Below are positions 44,797 through 57,729 of a stretch of 64,000 nt of DNA, piece by piece. The number at the start of each line of letters is the position of its first letter. The first letter of the stretch is position 1. The stretch comes from a bacterium (GTDB lineage Bacteria; Pseudomonadota; Alphaproteobacteria; Micavibrionales; UBA2020). The notes under the pieces are model-generated. The model was not told the origin of the DNA. It saw nothing but the letters and a program-made list of their open reading frames with translations, and ran no database searches. The stretch spans positions 248,001-312,000 of the forward strand of contig JAQSDV010000001.1 in assembly GCA_029945425.1 (NCBI GenBank), given 5' to 3'. Both the position numbers and the translations under genes were made by a program.

Positions 44797-45735
44797 ATGC
44801 CCATGCACGCGACCCAGAACCGCATCACGGTCGGCAATACCATCGCCGGAAACCCGATTGATATCGTCACCTATACGCTGGCCGCGAAGACGGCGGGCAA
44901 GAAGGTGCATATCCAGAGCGGCATGCATGGCGGCGAGATCACCTATTGGGTGCAGCACCGGCTTTACAATTTCCTGAAAGAAAACCTGAAGGCGGGCGAA
45001 GTTGTGTTCGTGCCCTGCGCCAATCCGGCGGCATGGGAGCAGCGGTCGTATTTCTACACCTTTGGCAAATTCGATTTGTACGACGGCAAAGACCCGAACA
45101 CGCATTTCCCCGGCAAACCCGATGGATCGCTGCACCAGCGCATTGTCCATGCGCTTTATACCCTTGCGAAAAACTGCGACCTCGGCCTCGACCTGCATAC
45201 GGCGCGCAAAAGCCTGCCCTATGTGATCTTCACGAAAGAAAGCTATGCGCCGCTGGTGAAGGAAGTCGGCTTGAAATACAACTTCCTCGATGATGGCGAC
45301 CCTTCCGGATCATTCGATGCGGGGCTTGATCCCTTGAACATCGACAACCTCTGCATCGAATGCGGCAGCCATGATGAATATGACGCCGCGAAAATCGAAC
45401 AGGTGTTTCAAGGCATCTTGCGCCTGCTCGCGGGTCTCGGCATGATCGACCGGAGCCTGACGGCCCACCCCGCCAATGACAGCCACTGGTTCCGTACCGA
45501 CAAGAAAATCCTGACGCGCGATGCAGGCTTCGTCCGTTACGACGTCGCGCTCGGCACGCCCTTCAAAAAGGGCGACACGCTGTTCACCCTGCACCCGTCC
45601 TCGGAACTGGGCGCGGAACAGCCGGAAAAAGCGACCGAAGACGGCGTCATGTACAAACACGCCCCCACGCATATCTACCGCGCAGGGGACGAGACGCTGC
45701 ATTACATCCCGATGGATGCGCTCAACAAAATTTAA
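44797..45735 (+). CDS. Succinylglutamate desuccinylase/aspartoacylase-family metallohydrolase
   Basis: The 312-residue protein has the M14-like zinc motif SGMHGGEITYW (His and Glu ligands) and LGLDLHTARKS (third His ligand), then a C-terminal beta domain. The family removes acyl groups from amino acids or trims C-terminal residues of peptides. It overlaps the end of the convergent ATP-grasp gene by four bases. ATP-grasp ligases and such deacylases often occur together, but here they are on opposite strands. ATG 44803 is an alternative start. Confidence 0.75.
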   Translation: MPMHATQNRITVGNTIAGNPIDIVTYTLAAKTAGKKVHIQSGMHGGEITYWVQHRLYNFLKENLKAGEVVFVPCANPAAWEQRSYFYTFGKFDLYDGKDPNTHFPGKPDGSLHQRIVHALYTLAKNCDLGLDLHTARKSLPYVIFTKESYAPLVKEVGLKYNFLDDGDPSGSFDAGLDPLNIDNLCIECGSHDEYDAAKIEQVFQGILRLLAGLGMIDRSLTAHPANDSHWFRTDKKILTRDAGFVRYDVALGTPFKKGDTLFTLHPSSELGAEQPEKATEDGVMYKHAPTHIYRAGDETLHYIPMDALNKI

Positions 45736-47498
45736 CGCTTCACCGCAGGCGGTTTTTTCGACAGGTTGTCGTTGCCGGTACCGGGCTTGATGGCGCGGGC
45801 GCGGTATTGGGGGTTTTTCTCGATATAGCCTTCGCCGAATGCGTCTTTGTACAACTGCTCCAGCATCGAACGGTAAACGGGGTTCAGCGTGCTGACGCCG
45901 TTTTCGATTATGAAGGGGGCGTCGGTGCCGCTGGCGATGCCGGTCACGCGGAATAATTCGGCACCCGAGGGCGGCGTGTCTCCTTTTTTCAGGCTGCCGC
46001 TGCTGATTTTCACGGTGATGCTGTCGGATGTCAGGTCGACCGGCGACATTTTCGCGTCGTCGCCCGCGAATTTCCATTCGAAAGCGCCGCCCACTTTGCG
46101 CGTGACGGTGTAAACGCCTGCGGGCAGGTCGATCTGCACGGGAGTCTTGCCGTCATAGGACGCGTCATGGGTCGCGAAGGCCTTGATGTAGAACGAACCG
46201 GGACCCGTCATGTATTTGTCGTGTATCGCATCCGCGTTGTCGCGGATGGCGGCCAGCAGGTTCAGGTTTTCAGGTTTCGAAAAATCCGCGTAATGCGCGA
46301 ACCATGCAAGGCGCGAGAGGCCGGGCAGGTTGTTGCTTTCGGCATCCGCGCTCATCTGGTCGGTCGGGCCCTGCTGGCGGTCGTTGATCTCGTTGATCCA
46401 GATTTTGCCGGCGCGGTCGATGATCAGGTCCGCACCCGCATGGCCGACCTTGCCGCTGAGCGCCATTTTCTTGCCCAGCTTCTCACCGATTTCGGTGATC
46501 TGGCGGGCGATGTTTTCTTCGTACACGTGGCCGATATTGTTGCCGACGCTGTCGCCCGGTTCGTTCGCCAGCAGGCGGTCGCCGACAACCTTCAGCGTCG
46601 CGCGGCCGGTGACGGAGAACACGTTGCTGGCGTTAATGCCGGATTCCGCCGCATGCGCCTCGATCAGGGCGAGGCTGTTCGCGTCGCCGCGGTCGATGTT
46701 GTCGGGCAGGTTGGTCTTCACGACGCCGCGGCCATTTTCAGCCGGCAGCGTGTTGCCGGCGAAGAAGGACAGGTTTGCCTCGTTGCCCTCGACAAAGCGC
46801 ACGACCTTGAACGGGATTTTGGATTTGGAGATATGGCGCACGAATTCGTCGGCGCTGCCGATGAAGCGCGTGGGTTCGTAATTTTCGATGGTCGCCTGCA
46901 CGACAACCTTGCCGGCATCGTTCTTCATGCGGTGGTAAACCGCGCGCAGTTCTTTTTCGGGCAGTTTCGACGATACGACTTCCGTCGGGATCACGTAGGC
47001 TTCCAGCCCCGCTTCCTTCAGGATGTGCATCAGGTTGCCCTTGTTTTCAAAAAACAGGCGGGTGTTTTGTTCGTTGGTCGCTACCAGTTCGGTATTCAGC
47101 TGGCGGTCGGCGATATGCTTCGCCCAGCTTGCCGGCGGCGTGATGAAGGCGAAGATGGCGATTTTCTTGTCGCGCAGCAGGGCTTCCGGAATGGTGCCGG
47201 TGATCTGCTCCGACATGCCCTTGGGGAACATGTTGATATAGGCGGTCGTGTCGAAATCGAGGCCGAACTGGGGCACGTTTTTATAGGACGGCTTGTCCTT
47301 CATGCCGCCGATGATCGTGGCCTTGCCGCCGACGCGGTTGAATTCGGACAGCAGGCGGCCCTGTGACGGGGAATAGGTCGGCATCAGCACCGTCACGCCG
47401 TCGTCGTTGAATTCCTTCGAAATACGTTCAAACGCGGCATCGAGCGCGGGTTTCAGTTTTTCGAGCGCGGATGTGTTGGTGCGCGACGGGAAAGACAT
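45732..47498 (-). CDS. ATP-grasp-like ligase of unknown substrate
   Basis: The 588-residue protein starts at 47498 after AGAGGAG. The middle holds an ATP-grasp-like fold: VVKTNLPDNIDRG (~260), GHVYEENIARQI (~325), and the metal-binding end GADLIIDRAGKIWINEIND (~370), where Glu and Asn of the last motif bind Mg-ATP. Segments before and after (residues 1-200 and 440-588) are not recognised. ATP-grasp enzymes form amide or thioester bonds through acyl-phosphates. Substrate is unknown. Confidence 0.7.
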   Translation of the reverse strand: MSFPSRTNTSALEKLKPALDAAFERISKEFNDDGVTVLMPTYSPSQGRLLSEFNRVGGKATIIGGMKDKPSYKNVPQFGLDFDTTAYINMFPKGMSEQITGTIPEALLRDKKIAIFAFITPPASWAKHIADRQLNTELVATNEQNTRLFFENKGNLMHILKEAGLEAYVIPTEVVSSKLPEKELRAVYHRMKNDAGKVVVQATIENYEPTRFIGSADEFVRHISKSKIPFKVVRFVEGNEANLSFFAGNTLPAENGRGVVKTNLPDNIDRGDANSLALIEAHAAESGINASNVFSVTGRATLKVVGDRLLANEPGDSVGNNIGHVYEENIARQITEIGEKLGKKMALSGKVGHAGADLIIDRAGKIWINEINDRQQGPTDQMSADAESNNLPGLSRLAWFAHYADFSKPENLNLLAAIRDNADAIHDKYMTGPGSFYIKAFATHDASYDGKTPVQIDLPAGVYTVTRKVGGAFEWKFAGDDAKMSPVDLTSDSITVKISSGSLKKGDTPPSGAELFRVTGIASGTDAPFIIENGVSTLNPVYRSMLEQLYKDAFGEGYIEKNPQYRARAIKPGTGNDNLSKKPPAVKR

Positions 47499-47768
47499 GC
47501 GGAGTCTCCTCTAAACGAGCGGTTCAAACAAAAGCAAAACTCTTCGTAGTACTGCCCTTGAGCCTTGCGGTCGCGGGCGTTAGAACAAACAGTTCGCCGT
47601 TACTTAACCTGCCTGTCAGGAGTTTCCTGCAAGGGCGCCCCCACTGGTCGGGGGCCGCGGGCCATTGGCACGTACGATGGAAATATTATTTACCGATTCG
47701 GGCTTGGAAATGCAAGAAAAAATCTTTGCCATATCCAAAAAATGCCGCACGCGCCGCGTGCGTCATTT
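47499..47768. other. Non-coding gap upstream of the ATP-grasp gene
   Basis: This 270-bp region contains the promoter of the minus-strand ATP-grasp gene. It holds a GC-rich hairpin (GCCCCC at 47637-47642 with GGGGGC at 47650-47655). I see no tRNA or gene. A structured leader or small RNA is possible but unsupported. Confidence 0.35.
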
Positions 47769-48173
47769 TCAGGCGGAAAAATAGCGCGTGATGAAGTATC
47801 CCGCCGTCGCCGCAATGCCGGTCGCGAGCGTGCCCCAGGCCATGTCGATGACGGCAACCGTCCACGGCCAGTTCTTCAGCGTCGCGAGGTTCGTCATGTC
47901 ATAGGTGCCGTAGGCCACAAGGCCGAACAGCGCACCAGTCCAGAGCGCGCGGACCCAGTTTCCCTGTGCAAGCGCGGGCATCACGGCAAAAACAACGATG
48001 CCGACGACATACAGCAGGTAAAAGCCCGCCGCGACGGCAAAATTGGGCTTCTCCAGCAGCAGCGGCCCCAGTTTCGCCTGATAAAGATGCTTCATGGCAA
48101 GGCTGATCCAGACAAAATCCAGCGCGAAAAAGACGGCGGTGGTGGCCAGATAGGCAATCAGGGAAGCGGGCAT
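47769..48173 (-). CDS. DUF2177-family membrane protein
   Basis: The 134-residue protein has four membrane helices and the DUF2177 hallmarks ALDFVWISLAMKHLY near the N-terminus and AYGTYDMTNLATLKNWPW in the second half, followed by IDMAWGTL. The family is of unknown function and common in proteobacteria. It appears to be transcribed alone. Confidence 0.88.
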   Translation of the reverse strand: MPASLIAYLATTAVFFALDFVWISLAMKHLYQAKLGPLLLEKPNFAVAAGFYLLYVVGIVVFAVMPALAQGNWVRALWTGALFGLVAYGTYDMTNLATLKNWPWTVAVIDMAWGTLATGIAATAGYFITRYFSA

Positions 48174-48235
48174 GGGGAAGCGCCTTTCAGGTTTATCATG
48201 AAGTCCTTGCCAACGATGGTGCGCTAACTGAGTTC

Positions 48236-48664
48236 CTACAACAACCCCAAACCCGCCAGCTCCTGCCGCACATCCACGGGCAGGTCATCTAGGCCGCTGA
48301 CCGTGCGGTCGGGCGGCGCGTCCTTGGGGGCGAGGTAGCGCCAGCCCTGGAAGGCGCGGCGGGGCTGCCACTGGACGGGAATGATCTTCTTGTCGTAGAC
48401 GAGGCCGCAATGGGGGATGCCGTCACGCTTCATGGGGCGCAGCTCGACCAGTTTCTGGCGCGCGACGATCCAGCCCTTGATGACCCAATAGATGGAACCG
48501 CCGTCCAGCACCTCGTCCGCGCGCTTGGGCGTCTGGCGGGTGACATGGACCATTTCGGGGGTTTTGCCCCTGGACTTCATGTCGCGCAGGCGCTCCTTTT
48601 GCCATGCGGCGAGGTCTTCGAGGCTTTCGGAGCCGACGGAGAGCTTGATGATATGAAGCGGCAT
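48236..48664 (-). CDS. DUF1489-family protein
   Basis: The ATG at 48664 (AGGGGCG upstream) gives 142 residues: MPLHIIKLSVGSESLEDL, VTRQTPKRADEVLDGGSIYW, IPVQWQPRRAFQGWRYL. This matches DUF1489, a soluble family found almost only in alphaproteobacteria, of unknown function. It is a useful marker for the organism's class. Confidence 0.88.
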   Translation of the reverse strand: MPLHIIKLSVGSESLEDLAAWQKERLRDMKSRGKTPEMVHVTRQTPKRADEVLDGGSIYWVIKGWIVARQKLVELRPMKRDGIPHCGLVYDKKIIPVQWQPRRAFQGWRYLAPKDAPPDRTVSGLDDLPVDVRQELAGLGLL

Positions 48665-48750
48665 GGCTTTTCGCCCCTGACTGGACAATTCCGGTATGGG
48701 TCTTATAGTAGGCCGCAACCGAAATTGCACCCCCCTTATAAGCCTCAAAA

Positions 48751-49572
48751 ATGAAATATATCGCCGCGCTTTTATTTGTACTGCTGTCCCATGCCGCGCT
48801 GGCGGATAACGGCCTGACGGTGACCATCGGCAAGGTGGAGAAGAAATTTACCGCCGCCGCCCTGCTCGCCCGCCCCGAGACGCGCGAGATCGAGATTGAC
48901 GACCCGTCCTACCAGAAGCCGGTGAAATACCGCGCCATTCCGGTCAAGGCGCTGCTGGCGGGCATGAAGCTGCCGCCGGATGCGGTGATCGAGGCGGTGG
49001 CGAATGACGGGTTTGTGGCGCAACTGCCGACCGACCTGCTGCTGCAGCCGAAATCCGGCGCGTCGGAGGCGTATCTGGCGATTGAGCCGCCCGATGCCCG
49101 CTGGCCGGTGCTGCCCGGTAAAAAGGCGAGCGCGGGGCCGTTCTACCTTGTCTGGCTGAACCCTGCCGCGACCGGCATCCGCAGCGAACAATGGCCGTAT
49201 ATGGTGGCAGCGCTGCGGTCAGCGGATTCACCGGCGAAGCGTTGGAAGGAACTGGCGGTCGACAAATCCCTGCCCGCCGACAGCCCCATCCGCACGGGTC
49301 AGGCATTATATGTGACGCAATGCATGGCCTGCCACAAGCTGAACGGCGCGGGCAGCGCCGATGTCGGCCCCGACATGAACCGCCCCGCCAGTCCGACCGA
49401 ATATTTCCAGCCGGACGCGCTGAAAAAATACATTCGCGACCCCGCATCGCTCCGCCGCTGGGACGGCATGCAGATGCCGGGGTTTGGCAAGGACGCGCTC
49501 AGCGACCATGAAATCGACCTGATTATTTCCTATCTTGGCCATATGGCCGCCAACAGAAAGCCCGCAAAATGA
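48751..49572 (+). CDS. Periplasmic c-type cytochrome with N-terminal accessory domain
   Basis: The 273-residue protein has a signal peptide ([18 protein letters not shown]), an unrecognised domain of ~150 residues, then a class-I cytochrome c domain. That domain has heme motif CMACH at 191-195 and a probable axial Met in MQMPGFG near residue 240. It probably carries electrons in the periplasm. The N-terminal part may bind a partner. It overlaps phnA by four bases. Confidence 0.85.
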   Translation: MKYIAALLFVLLSHAALADNGLTVTIGKVEKKFTAAALLARPETREIEIDDPSYQKPVKYRAIPVKALLAGMKLPPDAVIEAVANDGFVAQLPTDLLLQPKSGASEAYLAIEPPDARWPVLPGKKASAGPFYLVWLNPAATGIRSEQWPYMVAALRSADSPAKRWKELAVDKSLPADSPIRTGQALYVTQCMACHKLNGAGSADVGPDMNRPASPTEYFQPDALKKYIRDPASLRRWDGMQMPGFGKDALSDHEIDLIISYLGHMAANRKPAK

Positions 49573-49925
49573 CCGCCCTGCCCCCCTGCCCCGAATGCCA
49601 GTCGGCATTGACCTATGAAGACCGCGGCATGCTGACCTGCCCCGAATGCGGCCATGAATGGTCGGCAACGGCAGGCGACGCGGCGGGGGAGGCTGAAAGC
49701 GGCGGATTGGTCGTGCGCGACGCGAACGGCACGGTTTTGCAGGACGGCGACACCGTATCGATCATCAAGGATTTGAAAGCGCGCAATTCATCCGATGTGG
49801 TGAAGGTCGGCACCAAGGTCAAGAACATCAAGCTTGTCGAGGGCGACCACAATATCGACTGCAAAGTGCCCGGCATCGGCCCGATGGGGCTGAAATCGGA
49901 ATACGTCAAGAAAGTGACGGAGTAA
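49569..49925 (+). CDS. PhnA/YjdM-family zinc-ribbon protein
   Basis: The 118-residue protein opens with a zinc ribbon (CPECQSAL ... CPECGHEW) and continues with the PhnA domain ([40 protein letters not shown]). Despite the phosphonate-derived name, the family's role is unclear and it is not phosphonoacetate hydrolase. Its start overlaps the cytochrome stop (ATGA). Confidence 0.92.
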   Translation: MTALPPCPECQSALTYEDRGMLTCPECGHEWSATAGDAAGEAESGGLVVRDANGTVLQDGDTVSIIKDLKARNSSDVVKVGTKVKNIKLVEGDHNIDCKVPGIGPMGLKSEYVKKVTE

Positions 49926-49932
49926 GCGTCGC

Positions 49933-50484
49933 TTATTTCGCCAGCTCGGCCTTGATCGCCGCGATCAGCGCGGGATCATCGGGCGCGGTATCGGGGGAAA
50001 AGCGCTGCACAACCTCCCCGTTGCGGCTGACCAGAAACTTTTCGAAATTCCACAGCACTTCCGGCTCGGGGTTCGGCGCGATGCCGTAGCCCTTCAGCTT
50101 TTCGCGGAATGATTCACCCTGCGGCGTGGTCGCCTTGGGCTGCGCTGCCGTCAATGCCTGATAGAGCGGGTGCTTCTGCGCACCCGTCACCGCGATTTTG
50201 GAGAACATGGGGAAGCGGATGCCGAAGCTTGTCTTGCAGAAAGCCTGGATTTCGTCATTTGTGCCCGGTTCCTGCCCTGCGAAATCATTCGCCGGAAAGC
50301 CCGCAACCACCAGACCGTTATCGCTGTAATCCGCATGAAGTTTTTCAAGGCCTTCATATTGCGGCGTCAGGCCGCATTTTGACGCGGTGTTGACGACCAG
50401 CACGGCCTTGCCCTTGAAATTGCCGAGCGAGGCGTCGCTGCCGTCGATGCGCTTCAGGGGAATGTCATAGAGGGATGCGGTCAT
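49933..50484 (-). CDS. Glutathione peroxidase-family protein
   Basis: The 183-residue protein has the family triad: peroxidatic Cys in NTASKCGLTPQY, Gln in FPANDFAGQEPG, and Trp in LWNFEKFLV. It reduces peroxides using glutathione or thioredoxin, and the Cys form (not selenocysteine) is typical of bacteria. There is no signal peptide, so it is cytoplasmic. It lies 15 bp downstream of the AHSA1 gene on the same strand. Confidence 0.95.
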   Translation of the reverse strand: MTASLYDIPLKRIDGSDASLGNFKGKAVLVVNTASKCGLTPQYEGLEKLHADYSDNGLVVAGFPANDFAGQEPGTNDEIQAFCKTSFGIRFPMFSKIAVTGAQKHPLYQALTAAQPKATTPQGESFREKLKGYGIAPNPEPEVLWNFEKFLVSRNGEVVQRFSPDTAPDDPALIAAIKAELAK

Positions 50485-50499
50485 GATGTATTCTCCGGT

Positions 50500-50958
50500 T
50501 TATTCGGGCAGGCCGTCATCGGGGATGTTCGGCTCTACCAGTTTTGCAAGGTTCGCGAGTGATTCCTGCCAGCCAAGATAGCAGCCTTCCAGCGGAATGA
50601 CATCGGGCAATCCGGCCTGCACGATATTGATTTCGGTGCCGACGGATACCTGTTTCAGGTCGATCGTCACCTCGATCTCGCCGGGCAGGTTGGGATCTTC
50701 GAATTTATCGGTGTAGCGCAGGCGCTTGTTCGGCACCAGTTCCTTGTATTCACCGCCGAAGGCATGCGCCTTGTTGGTCGTGAAATTGGTGAAGGACATT
50801 TTATACGTGCCGCCCACTTTCGGGTCGGAATGATGCACCTTGCAGGTAAAGCCGTTCGGCGGCAGCCATTTCGCCATCGCATCGGGATCGATAAAAGCGC
50901 GGTACAGTTTTTCCGGCGTGGTCGCGAAAACGCGGTGCAGTTTTACGGTGTTCGGCAT
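50500..50958 (-). CDS. AHSA1/SRPBCC-domain protein
   Basis: The 152-residue protein has the SRPBCC helix-grip fold pattern of the AHSA1 group: VFATTPEKLYRAFIDPDAM, AKWLPPNGFTC, VGGTYKMSFTN, and C-terminal GCYLGWQESLANLAKLVE. These domains bind small hydrophobic ligands or partner proteins; no enzymatic role can be assigned. It is probably co-transcribed with the glutathione-peroxidase-family gene. Confidence 0.88.
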   Translation of the reverse strand: MPNTVKLHRVFATTPEKLYRAFIDPDAMAKWLPPNGFTCKVHHSDPKVGGTYKMSFTNFTTNKAHAFGGEYKELVPNKRLRYTDKFEDPNLPGEIEVTIDLKQVSVGTEINIVQAGLPDVIPLEGCYLGWQESLANLAKLVEPNIPDDGLPE

Positions 50959-51004
50959 GGGTATATCTCCTTTAATGACGGCATACGCGCGAAAACGAAT
51001 TACG

Positions 51005-51640
51005 TTACCACCAATTTTTATGGCGCGGCAACGGCCCGTTTTCCAAATAGTTTTTCAGCAGTTTTTTGTAGCGCGCGAGCGATGATTTCAGCTTGTTATG
51101 TTTCAGCTTGATCAGGTATTGCTCCGCCTGCCACACATTGCGCGTGCTGGCGCGCCAGTCGGTTTTGCAATCGTCCAGATGCGCGACCTGATACCCCGTC
51201 ACCTTGCCCGATTTATCGACATAGGGGTCGTAATAGCTCCATGCCAGATCGCGCGGCGAGCGGTAGCGCGGCGGGCGGCCATGCAACCCGTCATCCCGCG
51301 ACAGCGCGATCGACCCCCAGCGGCCCTCCTGCCGGAACACATAAATCACATGGTCGAGGTTATCCTTGCTCTCGAGGCTCATGACCAGCGGCGGGTAACC
51401 GTGATGCTCCAGAATCGCCGCCGCCGCAAACGCCGCCTCGAAACAATGCAGCCGCCCGCGCTTCAGCGCCGTTTCGGCGGAGGCCAGCGTTTCGCCCTTC
51501 TTCTCGCGGTTATAGGGCAGCGCGCGCAGGTAAGCCTGCACCTGTCGCGGCGTCTTCAGTTTCTTTGACAGTTTCTGGGCGATTGTCGTTTTCGGCATCG
51601 GATAGGTCACATTATGGTGAATGCAGCTCTTCTCGACCAT
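51005..51640 (-). CDS. Transglutaminase-like Cys-His protein
   Basis: The 211-residue protein carries a possible transglutaminase-fold catalytic set: Cys in GRLHCFEAAFAAAAILE and His in NLDHVIYVF, with later conserved SYYDPYVD. The protein is basic, and its C-terminus is Lys-rich. Start 51640 has a weak ribosome-binding site; ATG 51598 is an alternative. Family members may be peptidases or have lost activity. Confidence 0.55.
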   Translation of the reverse strand: MVEKSCIHHNVTYPMPKTTIAQKLSKKLKTPRQVQAYLRALPYNREKKGETLASAETALKRGRLHCFEAAFAAAAILEHHGYPPLVMSLESKDNLDHVIYVFRQEGRWGSIALSRDDGLHGRPPRYRSPRDLAWSYYDPYVDKSGKVTGYQVAHLDDCKTDWRASTRNVWQAEQYLIKLKHNKLKSSLARYKKLLKNYLENGPLPRHKNWW

Positions 51641-51714
51641 TATTTTACTTTTCTGTTTTCATTTCAATCTGTTAAAAACGCTTCAGTTGCCAGAATAGAA
51701 AAAGGTGCCGGACG

Positions 51715-55383
<3,669 letters not shown>

Positions 55384-55385
55384 AG

Positions 55386-56408
55386 TCAGGCTGCTTTCCT
55401 GTCACCGGCGGGCTGCGGTGCGGCCAGTTGATGCGCGGGCTGCTGTTCCAGATGCTGGATAAAGGCCATCACCGCGCGGTCCGCAGGGATGGGTGTTTTC
55501 AGGTTAAAGCGGATGGTCTGGAAGATACGCGTATCCCCGACCGAAAAATAATATCCGGCCAGATGCGTCACACGTAGCAGCAGGCGATTGAACAGCCAGC
55601 CGACAGGCCCTTTGCGTTTGCGTGTGAAGGCGACCGTACGCCCTTCCGTTTTACCGTCCGGCGTCAGGCGCAGCGCGAACATCAGGTAAAGATGCAGGAA
55701 ATCCGGCCCCAAAGTCACCGTGCCCGTCGTGCCGGACCAATAGCTGAGGTTATAGGTCAGCGCATTTTTGTAAAAGCGTCCGATCAGGCGGCCGATTGCA
55801 CTGCCTTGCGGCGGCCTGCCGCTGTTGTGGAATTCGATATTGCGCACATCGCGCGGCAGCGGCTCCATCGACAAAATAGATCCCGGCAGGCGGTGGACGG
55901 TGTGGAAATGTTGTTCGTCGATGGCGTTCACCATCACCACATTGGGATGACAATGTTTTATAAACCTCCCGCCGGCCGTGCATTCGTAATCCGTACCCGC
56001 AAGCTCAGGCACTTCCGGCACCGCGCCCGCATTGGCTGCATGGCCGAGCCATACCCAGATCAGCCCGTTGCGTTCCTCCACGCGCCCTGCGCGCGTCTGC
56101 ACGCGTTTTTGCAGCTGCACGGCAAGGCAGGGAATATCGGTGCATTGCCCCGACGCGTCAAACCGCCAGTTGTGGAAGAAACAGCGCAACTCGTTGCCCT
56201 CCACACGCCCTTCCGCCAGATGCGCGCCCATATGGGGGCAATAGGCGTCGAGCGCGGCGACGCGGCCATCCTTGCCCCGAAACACGGCAAGTTCGTCGCC
56301 CAGAATATTGACGGCCTTAACCTGCCCCGGTTTCAGGTCGCGGGAGGCAAGCAGCCAGTACCAGCCCTCCGCCACCACATCCGTCCTGTTGAAAATGCGG
56401 TATGTCAT
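55386..56408 (-). CDS. Rieske non-heme iron oxygenase, copy 1
   Basis: The 340-residue protein has a Rieske cluster motif Cys57-x-His59...Cys76-x2-His79 (CPHMGAH, CFFHNW) and a mononuclear iron triad region NAIDEQHFHTVH near residue 165. It resembles aromatic-ring or lipid-modifying Rieske oxygenases; the substrate is unknown. The start overlaps the upstream gene's stop by four bases (ATGA). It is the last gene of the minus-strand operon of the oxygenase cluster and ends 2 bp from metH. Confidence 0.9.
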   Translation of the reverse strand: MTYRIFNRTDVVAEGWYWLLASRDLKPGQVKAVNILGDELAVFRGKDGRVAALDAYCPHMGAHLAEGRVEGNELRCFFHNWRFDASGQCTDIPCLAVQLQKRVQTRAGRVEERNGLIWVWLGHAANAGAVPEVPELAGTDYECTAGGRFIKHCHPNVVMVNAIDEQHFHTVHRLPGSILSMEPLPRDVRNIEFHNSGRPPQGSAIGRLIGRFYKNALTYNLSYWSGTTGTVTLGPDFLHLYLMFALRLTPDGKTEGRTVAFTRKRKGPVGWLFNRLLLRVTHLAGYYFSVGDTRIFQTIRFNLKTPIPADRAVMAFIQHLEQQPAHQLAAPQPAGDRKAA

Positions 56409-57133
56409 GCGGCGCGTTTCATCCCTTCCATGAACCAGGCACGCGCAAAACGTGTCAGGTTGTCGGGTGCCAATTCGCACAGGCACAGCAATTCGTCGCC
56501 TTGCGTATAACCCGGATTGCGCGCGAGGAAATATTGCACATCGCCGCGCGACATATCCTTCGCCGGGACGGGCGCCAAATCTTCCTTCAGGAAGCTCCGC
56601 GGCCCCTGAAACAGCACCAGCCCGCGTTCCGCGTTGTACGCAGTACCGAAGCGTTGTTCAGCAAGGTGATGCATCAACCGCTGCCGCTCCGCCGGCGTTT
56701 CCGCATCGTGGCGCGGATGATATTCGTGGCTGAACAGCGACAGGTAGCGGTAAGTGCGGTGGCCTTTGACAATCAGCAGCCAGTAAAGCGGCGTATCCGG
56801 CGATTCCGCCTTGATGCTGCCGACCAGCCGCAACCATGTCGCCGCGAATTCGTTCTTGCCCCAATAGGCCTTGTCGATGATGGTGTCGCCGGAAAACACG
56901 ACCTTCACCGCCTTGCCCGCATAATTTTCGTCATACACCGCAACCGTCGAAAACCCGCAAATATTCGCCAGCGGATCGGTCAGCAGGATGGTGTAATTCT
57001 TGGCATCAAGGTCGTTGTTGAAAACGGGTTCATCCGCCCCGCCGTAATTGTCGCGGTACAGCTCGAACATGCGCTCGCGGTCGGCGGCGGACAGGCTGGA
57101 TATGCGGCGCACGCAGGCATCGAGCATTGTCAT
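56405..57133 (-). CDS. GNAT-like protein of unknown function
   Basis: The 242-residue protein starts at ATG 57133, overlapping the PAP2 stop (ATGA). A central stretch resembles a GNAT core: NICGFSTVAVYD (strand), then VVFSGDTIIDKAYWGKNEFA, like the strand-then-Gly-loop of acetyltransferases. The match is weak and the rest is not recognised. Tight coupling to PAP2 and Rieske genes suggests a role in one pathway, possibly transferring an acyl group. Confidence 0.55.
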   Translation of the reverse strand: MTMLDACVRRISSLSAADRERMFELYRDNYGGADEPVFNNDLDAKNYTILLTDPLANICGFSTVAVYDENYAGKAVKVVFSGDTIIDKAYWGKNEFAATWLRLVGSIKAESPDTPLYWLLIVKGHRTYRYLSLFSHEYHPRHDAETPAERQRLMHHLAEQRFGTAYNAERGLVLFQGPRSFLKEDLAPVPAKDMSRGDVQYFLARNPGYTQGDELLCLCELAPDNLTRFARAWFMEGMKRAA

Positions 57134-57729
57134 GACGCACCCGCCTGCCAGCGTCTGACAGTCATGTGACTCGCCAGCGCCAGCGCGAGACCGCCCACGA
57201 TATCGATCACCATATGCTGCTTGGTCGCGAGCGTGGAAAAGATAATCACCGCCACCCAAAGCGGTACCGCCACCGCCCAGCCCCGCCCTGCCCGCATCAG
57301 CGCCGCAGCCGACAATGCCGCCAGCGCGGCATGAAGTGACGGGAAACAGTTGCCCGGCACATCCAGCGTATACAGCAGTTTCCATCCCGCCCCCTCGACC
57401 GTCTGGCGCGGCAGTTCGGTCGGAAAAACGATAAAGATCACCGATGCAACAGCGCTCGCCAGCAGCATCGCATAAAAGGTGCGCGTGCGCTGCGCGTTAT
57501 CCGGCGCAAACCATATCGCGCAGAACAGCAGCGCAAACTGGGAAAGATAAGGCCACAACGCCATCGGCATAAAGGGGATCATGTCGTCAGGCCACAGCGC
57601 GGGCACGGTCGCAGGCGCGCGCATGGCGAGCAACGGCGCGCCAAGATACAGCAGGCAGAACAGCAGATATCCGCCCAGCATCATGGCCATGCGGTTTCCG
57701 GCGGCGAATTGCGGCAGTTTAGGATGCAA
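57130..57729 (-). CDS. PAP2-family membrane phosphatase
   Basis: TTG at 57729 is chosen because GGAGAAG lies 7 bp upstream; no in-frame ATG has a better site. The 199-residue protein has about six helices. It shows PAP2 elements: FPSLHAALAALSAA (the PSLH catalytic motif) and, near the end, a His-containing TLATKQHMVIDIVGG. The N-terminal phosphate-binding motif is less clear. Lipid phosphatases of this type remove phosphate from lipid phosphates. It overlaps the amidohydrolase 3' end by 11 bp. Confidence 0.85.
   Translation of the reverse strand: MHPKLPQFAAGNRMAMMLGGYLLFCLLYLGAPLLAMRAPATVPALWPDDMIPFMPMALWPYLSQFALLFCAIWFAPDNAQRTRTFYAMLLASAVASVIFIVFPTELPRQTVEGAGWKLLYTLDVPGNCFPSLHAALAALSAAALMRAGRGWAVAVPLWVAVIIFSTLATKQHMVIDIVGGLALALASHMTVRRWQAGAS

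Noticed and set aside
47499..47768. 6S RNA in the gap upstream of the ATP-grasp gene
   Set aside because: Only one short GC hairpin is visible; the long bubbled rod expected of 6S RNA could not be paired by eye.
51641..51714. Cobalamin or SAM riboswitch upstream of metH
   Set aside because: The leader is only 74 bp and AT-rich, too short for a cobalamin riboswitch, with no stem pattern of a SAM switch.
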